Below, in pieces: positions 1 to 7,111 of a DNA stretch of 9,800 nt. The notes under the pieces were generated by a model that had not been told where the DNA came from, ran no database searches, and saw only the letters and a program-made list of their open reading frames with translations. The DNA is from Clostridia bacterium. Its GTDB lineage: Bacteria > UBA6262 > WVXT01 > JAUXBS01. Position numbers and translations under genes: made by a program. The stretch covers positions 1 to 9,800 of the forward strand of contig JAUXBS010000025.1 of the NCBI GenBank assembly GCA_030619245.1, written 5' to 3'. Every line of letters starts with the position of its first letter. Position 1 is the first letter of the stretch.

Positions 1-2
1 AG

Positions 3-1715
3 AAAATAGAGGGCAATCCCCCGGGTTTCTTACCCGCCATGATTGCAGGCCTTCACCGGAGGATAGATTCAATAATCACGGAAGCGATGCCGGAGGCGAA
101 GCTTGAAGCAATGGTTCTTAAAGGCGTAATGCTGGGCAGGAGGAAGGAACTACCGCAGGAAGTGCAGGATATGTTCGTTGCGTCGGGTGTGGTTCATACG
201 CTTGCTGTTTCGGGATTGCACGTGGGGCTTGTAGCGGCGATGTTCTTCTGGTTTTTCAGGTTCATAAGATTTCCCAGGAAGGCAGGTTATATCCTGAGTA
301 TGGTTGTGGTTATCCTGTACGTGTTGATAACAGGGGCGAGGCCGTCTGCGGTGAGGGCGGCTATAATGGTTGGCGCAGGACTTGGGGCAATGATACTGGA
401 CAGGGACAGGCACATCTATAACATAATTGCGCTGGCTGCGCTGATTATCCTGGTAATTAATCCCGGTACTTTATTTGACGTGGGGTTTCAAATGTCATTT
501 GCGGCTGTCCTGGGTATCCTTTATTTAATGCCTTGTGTTTTAAAGGCTTTCAATCATGGAAAGGTGAAGAACAGGGTGGTAAGGTGGGTCCTGGCGTGTT
601 TTGCGGTAACTGCCGGAGCCCAGGCGGGCGTTTATCCCATTATCGCGTTTTACTTTAACAAGATATCACTTGTAAGCCTTGCGTCAAATATCGTTGCCGT
701 GCCACTCGTCGGGATAATAGTCGGCCTGGGTTTTGTTATGTCAATAGCGGGGTTTGTAAGTATTTTGCCGGCAAAAATAATTGGCATGGTAAACGGGCTG
801 TTCATAAGTATTTTTATAAGATACGTCAGCGCCTTTGCCTCCCTGCCGTTTGCTTTTAAATACGTTGTTTCGCCTTCACTGTTGTTCCTGGCGATGTATT
901 ATCTGTTCCTTGTTTTCCTGCCCCGGGTCAAAAGAAACAGGAATGCCCGCAGGGCGGTGGTGGTCATACCCGTCGTGTATTTGATTATTTTTATGGCAGG
1001 CAGGGTATTGAATAAGGGGGTCCTCTCAATAACGTTTCTTGACGTAAAAGGCAGTATTACTCATATTGGCCTGCCCGGGAATAAAAACCTCCTGGTTTAT
1101 GGAGGGGGCGGGGCGCCAAAGTTTAATGCCGGGAAGAACCTGGTTGCTCCTTACCTGTGGAGGAAGGGGATAAAAAGGATAGCTGCGATATACCTTACGG
1201 GCAGGAATTACAATGAGAGGCATGAGGATACCCTGAAAGCAATTCTTGAAAGGTTTAAAGTTAGAAATATTTATTATAATGGAAATCTTGATATTGATTG
1301 CGGTATGAAGGTGTTGAAGTATGAAAGGGTTGTTGAATACGGCGGCGGTTCTTCCATGAGCGTTCTTAGCCCTGAGGGACAGGAAGGCGCTGTCATGCTG
1401 AAGTTGAAACGCGGGGATTTCCACGCGCTTTTTGCGGGTGAGGCAGGGAGGAATGCGCTTAAGAAAGCGGCGGGCGGGGGAATGAAGTGCGATGTGCTGC
1501 AGTTGACAGGCAGTGGTAAAAAATCATTTTTGAAAGAAATTTTGGATAAAACGTCTCCAAAATATGCTATAATTTCAGGAAAACTTCCTGATGATGAGAT
1601 CAGCAGGCATGAGGGTGTTGAAATTTACAGCACATCACGTGACGGAGCCGTGACCGTAAAGGTTAAACCGGGAGGAAGGGTTCAATCACGGATTTTTAAG
1701 GTGAGGAATGAATAA
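3..1715 (+). CDS. comEC: ComEC/Rec2-family DNA internalisation protein, 5'-partial
   Basis: This is the C-terminal part of an inner-membrane DNA uptake channel. The frame is open to the left edge, so the ATG at 39 is internal and the N-terminal part (usually an OB-like domain) lies outside. Residues below count from that ATG. The Competence domain begins near residue 25 and carries the family signature LAVSGLHVGL (55-64), followed by RPSAVRAAIM (101-110) and NPGTLFDVGFQMSF (141-154). Several hydrophobic membrane segments run to about residue 320. Residues 331-558 are colinear with the C-terminal metallo-beta-lactamase-like domain, but its metal-ligand motifs are gone: the usual LTHPHADH is LTGRNYNERH (386-395), and the later Asp and HHGS motifs are also replaced. 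The stop overlaps argD by 8 bases. Identity is sure; nuclease activity of the tail is doubtful. Confidence 0.93.
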   Translation, partial: KIEGNPPGFLPAMIAGLHRRIDSIITEAMPEAKLEAMVLKGVMLGRRKELPQEVQDMFVASGVVHTLAVSGLHVGLVAAMFFWFFRFIRFPRKAGYILSMVVVILYVLITGARPSAVRAAIMVGAGLGAMILDRDRHIYNIIALAALIILVINPGTLFDVGFQMSFAAVLGILYLMPCVLKAFNHGKVKNRVVRWVLACFAVTAGAQAGVYPIIAFYFNKISLVSLASNIVAVPLVGIIVGLGFVMSIAGFVSILPAKIIGMVNGLFISIFIRYVSAFASLPFAFKYVVSPSLLFLAMYYLFLVFLPRVKRNRNARRAVVVIPVVYLIIFMAGRVLNKGVLSITFLDVKGSITHIGLPGNKNLLVYGGGGAPKFNAGKNLVAPYLWRKGIKRIAAIYLTGRNYNERHEDTLKAILERFKVRNIYYNGNLDIDCGMKVLKYERVVEYGGGSSMSVLSPEGQEGAVMLKLKRGDFHALFAGEAGRNALKKAAGGGMKCDVLQLTGSGKKSFLKEILDKTSPKYAIISGKLPDDEISRHEGVEIYSTSRDGAVTVKVKPGGRVQSRIFKVRNE

Positions 1716-2913
1716 GAAAAAACTATTTAAAGATGACAGAAAATATATCATGAATACGTACAGGCGGTATCCCCTGTTAATAACGCGGGGGAAAGGCAAG
1801 TACGTGTGGGATGAGAAAGGCAGGAAGTACCTTGATTTCTTCAGCGGCCTTTCAGTGTCCAATCTCGGGCACTGCCCTGAAGTGGTGGTGAAGGCGGTGA
1901 AGGAACAGGCGGGCAGGTTCATGCATACGTCAAACCTTTACTATACAGAGCCCCAGGTTAAACTTGCGGAGCATATTTTAAGCGTTTCCATGAAGGGGAA
2001 GGTGTTCTTCTCCAACAGCGGGGCTGAGGCGAATGAATGCGCTGTTAAATTAGCAAGGAAGTGGGGCAGGGCAAAAAAGGCGGGAGCCCATGATATCATT
2101 GTATTCAAGAACTCTTTTCACGGCAGGACCATAGGCACGCTTTCCGCAACCGGTCAGGAGAAGTACAAGAAGGAGTTTGTGCCGCTGCTTGCAGGGTTCA
2201 GGCAGGCGGTGTTTAATGACCTGGCTTCCGTGAGAAAGCTGATTAACAGGAAGACCTGCGCTGTTTTGATTGAGCCCGTGCAGGGAGAGGGCGGAATCAA
2301 TATAGCGGGCAGGGAGTTCCTGGCAGGACTGTATAAACTCTGCAGGAAAAATAAAGCGCTCTTGATTGTAGACGAAGTGCAGTCAGGCATGGGCCGGACG
2401 GGAAGGATGTTTGCTTACCAGCATTACCCCGTTAAACCTGATATAATTACCCTGGCAAAGGCGGCGGGAGGGGGGCTGCCGCTTGGAGTGACAGTTGCGG
2501 CAGGCAGTGTTGCCGGAGTGCTGTCTTATGGAGACCACGGTTCAACCTTCGGGGGCAACCCCGTATGCGTGTCCGCGGGCCTTGCTGTGATAAGACTCCT
2601 GAATAAAAAACTGCTTGATAAAGTGAAGAACACAGGCGGTTACTTTGTGAAAAAATTAGAAGGGCTTAAGGCAAAGCACCCTGAGATTATCAGGGAAGTC
2701 AGGGGGATAGGGTTGATGGTGGCGATGGAACTCAATGTTTCAAGGAAAATTATCAAGGGGAAGGACCTTGTGCTGAAATGCCTGGATAAAGGTGTATTAA
2801 TGAACTGTACCCAGGATAAGGTGATAAGGTTCATGCCGTCTTTGATTGTAGATAAAAAAGATGTTGATACGGTAATAAAAGCTCTGGCTGAAGCACTGAA
2901 TGGCAAAAAGTAA
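1708..2913 (+). CDS. argD: Acetylornithine aminotransferase (class III, PLP-dependent)
   Basis: The enzyme transfers an amino group from glutamate to N-acetylglutamate semialdehyde, giving N-acetylornithine, in the cytoplasmic arginine pathway. Its 401 residues match the family length. Visible motifs are NSGAEANE (103-110, PLP phosphate site), SFHGRT (136-141), the DEVQSGMGRTG block (222-232) with the PLP-ring Asp, the Schiff-base lysine K251 in TLAKAAGGG, and HGSTFGGNP (277-285). The start is the ATG at 1708, preceded by AAGGTGAGG (1698-1706) and overlapping the comEC stop, which suggests translational coupling. One small oddity is NLGHCPE (52-58), where the family usually reads NLGHCHP. ArgD enzymes can also act as succinyl-diaminopimelate aminotransferase (DapC), so a second role in lysine synthesis is possible. 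Related ornithine or 4-aminobutyrate aminotransferases are less likely given argG and argH next door. Confidence 0.93.
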   Translation: MNKKKLFKDDRKYIMNTYRRYPLLITRGKGKYVWDEKGRKYLDFFSGLSVSNLGHCPEVVVKAVKEQAGRFMHTSNLYYTEPQVKLAEHILSVSMKGKVFFSNSGAEANECAVKLARKWGRAKKAGAHDIIVFKNSFHGRTIGTLSATGQEKYKKEFVPLLAGFRQAVFNDLASVRKLINRKTCAVLIEPVQGEGGINIAGREFLAGLYKLCRKNKALLIVDEVQSGMGRTGRMFAYQHYPVKPDIITLAKAAGGGLPLGVTVAAGSVAGVLSYGDHGSTFGGNPVCVSAGLAVIRLLNKKLLDKVKNTGGYFVKKLEGLKAKHPEIIREVRGIGLMVAMELNVSRKIIKGKDLVLKCLDKGVLMNCTQDKVIRFMPSLIVDKKDVDTVIKALAEALNGKK

Positions 2914-2928
2914 AGGAGTGGATGTGTT

Positions 2929-4161
2929 ATGGGAAAGAAGACAGCTAAAATAAAAAAAGTGGTCCTGGCTTATTCCGGCGGGTTAGACACTTCGGTGATG
3001 ATTTACTGGCTGAAGAAGAAATACAAGTGCCAGGTGATAGCGTTTACGGGTGGTGTGGGTTACGGGAAGGACCTTGAATCCGTCAGGAGAAGAGCGCTTA
3101 AGGCAGGCGCTTCAAAGGTATACGCGGAGGACCTGAGGGAGGAGTTCGTTTGCGATTATGTTTTTCCTGCCCTGAAAGCGGATGCTATTTACGAGGGGAA
3201 GTATGTTCTTGCAACGGCGCTTTCAAGGCCGTTGATTGCGAAAAAACTCGTTGATGTCGCCAAAAAGGAAAAAGCGGATGCGGTTGCCCATGGCTGCACG
3301 GGCAAGGGTAATGACCAGGTGAGGTTTGAGGTAAGTATAAATGCGAAAAACCCGGAGTTAAAGGTTCTTGCTCCGTTAAGGAACTGGGAATTGAAGACCC
3401 GGCTGGAAGAGGTTGAGTATGCAAGGAAGAACAGGATTCCTATTACTGTAAACAAGACGCAGTTGTACAGCATTGACAGTAACCTCTGGGGGGTGAGCAT
3501 TGAATGCGGCGCGCTTGAAGACCCCTGGGCCCAGCCGCCCGAGGATGCTTACCGGATAACGGTATCCCCGGAGAAGGCGCCTGCAAAGGCGGAAGTCCTG
3601 GAAGTATCATTTAAGAATGGAATACCGGTGGGGATTAACGGCAGGGCGTATAAACCGGTTGAATTAATAGAGAAGCTGAACAAATCAGGCGGTTCGCACG
3701 GTGTTGGCAGGGCTGACCTGGTTGAGAACAGGCTTGTAGGCATCAAGTCAAGGGAGATTTATGAATCCCCGGCAGCAGTGATACTGCACACCTGTCACCG
3801 GGAACTGCAGAACCTGACGCTTGACAGGGATACGCTGCACTATAAGGAACTCATTGCCGTAAAGTACGCTGAACTGATATACAACGGTTTATGGGATTCT
3901 CCGTTAAAGGAAGCTTTTGATGGTTTCATAAATAAGACACAGGAATATGTTACAGGGACTGTAAGGATAAAACTCTACAAGGGCAGTTGTATCGTTACGG
4001 GAAGGAAGTCGCCGTATTCCCTCTATGATAAAGGGCTTGCGACTTATGATGCAGGGGACAGTTTCAGCCATGAGTCGGCTGAAGGGTTCATCCGGCTGTG
4101 GGGCCTGCCCTTAAAGGTCAGGGCCGCTGTCATGAAAAAAGTGAAGGGAAAGAGGAAATGA
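2929..4161 (+). CDS. argG: Argininosuccinate synthase
   Basis: The enzyme condenses citrulline and aspartate, using ATP, to argininosuccinate. The 410-residue protein shows the N-type ATP pyrophosphatase P-loop AYSGGLDTS (14-22), the substrate loop HGCTGKGNDQVRFE (121-134), SIDSNLWG (181-188), LEDPWAQPPED (196-206) and a C-terminal TGTVRIKLYKG segment. The ATG at 2929 is preceded by AAGGAG at 2913-2918, ten bases upstream; the gap to argD is 15 bases. One deviation is GGVGYG (41-46), where most family members read a variant of DxGQ or NxGQ, so the usual glutamine is a tyrosine. The stop overlaps the argH start (ATGA). Type 1 (Thermus/Bacillus-like) rather than E. coli-like length and sequence. 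Function is secure overall. Confidence 0.96.
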   Translation: MGKKTAKIKKVVLAYSGGLDTSVMIYWLKKKYKCQVIAFTGGVGYGKDLESVRRRALKAGASKVYAEDLREEFVCDYVFPALKADAIYEGKYVLATALSRPLIAKKLVDVAKKEKADAVAHGCTGKGNDQVRFEVSINAKNPELKVLAPLRNWELKTRLEEVEYARKNRIPITVNKTQLYSIDSNLWGVSIECGALEDPWAQPPEDAYRITVSPEKAPAKAEVLEVSFKNGIPVGINGRAYKPVELIEKLNKSGGSHGVGRADLVENRLVGIKSREIYESPAAVILHTCHRELQNLTLDRDTLHYKELIAVKYAELIYNGLWDSPLKEAFDGFINKTQEYVTGTVRIKLYKGSCIVTGRKSPYSLYDKGLATYDAGDSFSHESAEGFIRLWGLPLKVRAAVMKKVKGKRK

Positions 4162-5483
4162 AGAATAACAAAATTAAGGATTTTGTGGCTTCCATTAAAT
4201 ATGATTGCAGGCTGCTGCCGTACGATGTGGAAGGCAGTATCGCGCACTGCAGGATGCTGGCTGAGTGTAAAATTATTTCACAGAAGGACAGCAGGAAGAT
4301 AATCGGCGGGTTAAAAAGAATACTTGAAAGTTATAAAAAAGGCAGGATGAAGTTCTCGGCGAAATATGAGGATATTCATCTTGCTGTTGAGGCGATATTG
4401 ATTAAAGACATAGGCGAAACCGGCGGGAAGCTGCATACCGCGCGGAGCAGGAATGACCAGGTATCGCTGGACATGAGGTTGTACATGCGGGATATTATAA
4501 GTGAGCTTATCCGGCTGATTGAAGATTTTCAGTCAGTTCTCAGGAAAGCGGCAGTGAAGAATATTGACGTCATAATGCCCGGGTTTACTCACCTGCAGCA
4601 TGCTCAGCCGGTTTTATTCAGCCAGCATATCATGGCTTACTTCTTCATGTTGAAGAGGGACGGGCAGAGGCTGGGGGACTGCCTGAAGAGGGTGAATGTT
4701 ATGCCGCTCGGAGCCGCCGCGCTGGCGGGGACAGCGTTCCCAATAGACAGGGCGTACGTTGCAAAACTCCTTGGTTTCGAGGGTATTACTTCAAACAGCA
4801 TTGATACCGTTTCCGACAGGGATTTCATTATTGAGTTCATAAGCGCTGCAGCCATATTGATGATGCACCTTTCAAGGTTCACGGAGGACCTGATTATCTG
4901 GTTGTCACCGGAGTTTGATTTTATCCGGCTCGGAAGCGCCTATTGTACGGGTTCTTCCATAATGCCCCAGAAGAGAAACCCTGATGTCGCAGAGCTCATA
5001 AGGGGGAAGACCGGCAGGGTTTACGGCAATCTTCTGAACATGCTTACTGTGATGAAGGGCTTGCCTGTTTCGTATAACAGGGATATGCAGGAAGATAAAA
5101 TGCCCCTGTTTGACACGGTTGATACGCTGATTGCCGTACTGGAGATATTCCCGGGTATGCTCGGGACGCTTAAGGTAAATAAAGAAAAAATGCTGGAGGC
5201 ATGCCGGCAGGGTTTCCTTAATGCCACTGATGTTGCGGATTACCTGGTGGGGAAGGGCCTGCCATTCAGAAAATCCCACGGTATTGTATCGGAGGTGGTT
5301 TCGTACTGTATCAGGGAAGGCAGGAACCTGCAGGATTTAAAGCTCGCCGAACTCAGGAGGTTTTCCCCGGAGTTTGCCGGGGACGTGTTTAAGGCCATGA
5401 ATATCAGGGAATCCGTTGCCGGCCGCAAATCAAAAGGCGGCACAGCCCCCCGGGAAGTCAGAAAACAGATAAAAACCAAATAG
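4158..5483 (+). CDS. argH: Argininosuccinate lyase
   Basis: The enzyme splits argininosuccinate into arginine and fumarate, the last arginine step. It belongs to the fumarase/aspartase superfamily. Seen are HTARSRNDQV (93-102), PGFTHLQHAQP (141-151) with a catalytic-region histidine, VSDRDF (218-223), the signature loop GSSIMPQKRNPD (265-276) and the C-terminal GGTAPREV (427-434). I chose the ATG at 4158 because it overlaps the argG stop as ATGA and follows a purine-rich GAAAGAGGA; an in-frame ATG at 4098 lies deep inside argG and adds nothing family-like. At 441 residues it is a little short: the usual N-terminal W-G-G-R-F motif is absent and the protein begins near the family's 'S-I-x-x-D-x-R-L' segment. 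No strong terminator follows; a weak 5-base-pair hairpin (5480-5496) spans the stop codon. Confidence 0.95.
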   Translation: MKNNKIKDFVASIKYDCRLLPYDVEGSIAHCRMLAECKIISQKDSRKIIGGLKRILESYKKGRMKFSAKYEDIHLAVEAILIKDIGETGGKLHTARSRNDQVSLDMRLYMRDIISELIRLIEDFQSVLRKAAVKNIDVIMPGFTHLQHAQPVLFSQHIMAYFFMLKRDGQRLGDCLKRVNVMPLGAAALAGTAFPIDRAYVAKLLGFEGITSNSIDTVSDRDFIIEFISAAAILMMHLSRFTEDLIIWLSPEFDFIRLGSAYCTGSSIMPQKRNPDVAELIRGKTGRVYGNLLNMLTVMKGLPVSYNRDMQEDKMPLFDTVDTLIAVLEIFPGMLGTLKVNKEKMLEACRQGFLNATDVADYLVGKGLPFRKSHGIVSEVVSYCIREGRNLQDLKLAELRRFSPEFAGDVFKAMNIRESVAGRKSKGGTAPREVRKQIKTK

Positions 5484-5824
5484 GATTATCCCCTATGTTT
5501 CAATTGTTTACATGAATGGGAGAGGGATTGAATCTATTCCTATTAAGAAGAGTATCGAAATAGGCATAAGATATTTGTTTTGATTGTTATTAAACATAAA
5601 GCCTTTATTGTAACCGGTTTTTGTTAAAGCTCAGTGATTATAGAGAAAACGTTGATTACGGATAGAGGGATAGTTGTCTGATTGCAGGCCAGTAACGAGA
5701 ATACCACGGTTCCGTAATTCAGCTGGATATGGTGCTGGTTTTTTAACCCGATCCTTTCCCCTGCCGTCCTTTTTTGCCTCCATTTTTATTGACAATAATA
5801 TTCATAAATGCTAAATTACCATAC
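5484..5824 (+). other. Non-coding gap between argH and lysA
   Basis: This 341-base stretch contains no convincing gene. The longest forward ATG reading frame I followed is 23 codons (5512-5583) without a ribosome binding site. I looked for an LptM-like lipoprotein, which often sits beside lysA or dapF in proteobacteria, and saw no lipobox. I also saw no lysine riboswitch. What can be seen is a weak hairpin ATAGG/CCTAT at 5480-5496 with no good T-run, an imperfect dyad at 5601-5630 centred on AACCGGTT, a tRNA-like stretch at 5708-5752, and the lysA promoter at 5789-5817. The region is more AT-rich than its neighbours, as expected for a non-coding spacer. Confidence 0.7.
5789..5817 (+). promoter_or_regulatory. 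Predicted sigma-70-type promoter of the lysA operon
   Basis: A perfect -35 hexamer TTGACA (5789-5794) is followed, after a 17-base spacer, by TAAATT (5812-5817, four of six matches to TATAAT). The expected transcription start is about 5823-5825, which coincides with the lysA ATG at 5825. No Shine-Dalgarno sequence lies between. The transcript would therefore have little or no leader. Prediction only. Confidence 0.55.
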
Positions 5825-7084
5825 ATGAATAAGTTTAATTATAAGAACGGTAATTTATTTTGTGAAAATGTCCCGGTAAAAGATATTGCCGGAAGCGTGG
5901 GAACTCCGTTTTACCTGTACAGTTATTATACGCTTTTAAACCACTACAGGGCTTTTGAGGGCGTCTTTTCGGGTATACCCCATATTACCTGTTATGCTTA
6001 CAAGGCAAATTCCAACCTGTCCCTGTGCAGGATACTTGCCGGTGACGGGTGCGGAGCGGATGCTGTTTCCTGGGGCGAGATACGCCGCGCGCTGGAAGCG
6101 GGAGTGCCCCCGGGCAAGATTGTTTTTAACGGCAACGGCAAAACGGAAAATGAATTGGAGAATGCAGTAAGGGCCGGGATACTGATGTTCATCGTTGATT
6201 CTGAGCCCGAGTTGAAACTGCTTGACAGGGTTTCCCGGAGGTTAAACAGGAAAGCCCGGGTTGCGCTGAGGATCAATCCTGCTATTAATCCAAAGACTCA
6301 TAAACATCTTGCAACAGGGCTCAAGGAAAGCAAGTTTGGTTTTGCATTTAACAGGGCCCTGGCCGGGTATAAGTTAGCCGCGTCTCTGAAGAACATAGAA
6401 GTTAAAGGCATGCATATGCATATAGGTTCGCAGATACTGGAAATTGCTCCGTTCGTCAGCGCCCTTAAAAAATTAATATCCCTGATACCTTCCCTTAAGA
6501 AGTCAGGTATAAACATTGAGTACATTGATGTTGGCGGTGGTATAGGTATAACCTACCAGGATGAAACACCTCCGACTTTCAAAGAGTACGCGGATGCGAT
6601 AACTCCCCTTCTGAAGAAGGCCGGCTGCAGGGTAATATTTGAGCCCGGCAGGGTTATAGCTGGGAATGCGGGCATCCTGGTTACAGGAGTTACTCATGTA
6701 AAGAGTACCGTAGGGAAGAGGTTCGTTGTGGTGGACGCAGGTATGGGTGATTTAATAAGGCCGAGTTTCTACGATGCTTATCATGAGATAAAACCTGTTA
6801 ACGGGAGCAGTAACAGTAAAAGAATAAAGGTTGATGTTGTCGGGCCGGTATGCGAATCCGGCGATTATTTTGCGAGAAGCAGGATGATTGCGGGTGTAAA
6901 GGAAGGTGACCTGCTGGCAGTATTCAGCGCGGGAGCTTACGGGTTTGCAATGTCTTCCAATTATAATTTCAGGCCGCGCGCTGCGGAAGTACTGGTCAAG
7001 GGAAGTAACTTCTATATAATCCGGAAGAGGGAGGTTTACCGGGACCTGGGCAGGAATGAAGTGGTGCCGGGTATCTTAACCTGA
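5825..7084 (+). CDS. lysA: Diaminopimelate decarboxylase
   Basis: The enzyme removes CO2 from meso-diaminopimelate to give L-lysine, using PLP. The 419-residue protein has the alanine-racemase-like barrel with the PLP lysine K60 in CYAYKANSN (56-64), HMHIGSQ (197-203), the phosphate-binding DVGGGIG (235-241) and FEPGRVIAG (272-280). The C-terminal beta domain carries CESGD (343-347, the catalytic cysteine that works across the dimer) and the substrate tyrosine in AGAYGFAMSSNYN (369-381). I chose the ATG at 5825; an in-frame TTG at 5774 would put the promoter inside the gene and gives a non-homologous N-terminus. No Shine-Dalgarno is visible upstream, unlike the other genes here. dapF follows after 27 bases. 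Confidence 0.95.
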   Translation: MNKFNYKNGNLFCENVPVKDIAGSVGTPFYLYSYYTLLNHYRAFEGVFSGIPHITCYAYKANSNLSLCRILAGDGCGADAVSWGEIRRALEAGVPPGKIVFNGNGKTENELENAVRAGILMFIVDSEPELKLLDRVSRRLNRKARVALRINPAINPKTHKHLATGLKESKFGFAFNRALAGYKLAASLKNIEVKGMHMHIGSQILEIAPFVSALKKLISLIPSLKKSGINIEYIDVGGGIGITYQDETPPTFKEYADAITPLLKKAGCRVIFEPGRVIAGNAGILVTGVTHVKSTVGKRFVVVDAGMGDLIRPSFYDAYHEIKPVNGSSNSKRIKVDVVGPVCESGDYFARSRMIAGVKEGDLLAVFSAGAYGFAMSSNYNFRPRAAEVLVKGSNFYIIRKREVYRDLGRNEVVPGILT

Positions 7085-7111
7085 GTTGTTGTGATGGAAA
7101 GGCCAATGAAG

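Noticed and set aside
4053..4065. GGGGACAG inside argG resembling the dapA-upstream repeats
   Set aside because: It is conserved coding sequence without the palindromic second half; coincidence is the simplest explanation.
4098..4157. Upstream ATG start for argH inside argG
   Set aside because: The extra 20 residues do not supply the WGGRF motif or any other family feature; the ATGA overlap with a purine-rich ribosome site at 4158 is the better start.
5480..5496. Rho-independent terminator after argH
   Set aside because: Only a five-pair ATAGG/CCTAT stem overlapping the stop codon, with a broken T stretch; too weak to call.
5526..5541. ArgR box-like TTGAATCTATTCCT
   Set aside because: The half-sites are two bases apart instead of the four expected for an ARG box, and it lies after, not before, the arg genes.
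5512..5583. 23-codon open frame in the spacer
   Set aside because: No ribosome binding site, no recognisable motif or lipobox, and length well within chance.
5679..5690. 12-base direct repeat TGATTGCAGGCC, also at 40-51
   Set aside because: Close variants occur in coding sequence elsewhere (for example near 4203), so it reflects local composition rather than an attachment site.
5484..5788. Lysine riboswitch upstream of lysA
   Set aside because: I could not find the L-box core elements, and the predicted promoter lies downstream of this region.
5774..5824. Upstream TTG start for lysA adding 17 residues
   Set aside because: It would place the TTGACA promoter inside the coding region, has no ribosome binding site, and gives an N-terminus unlike the family; ATG 5825 fits better.
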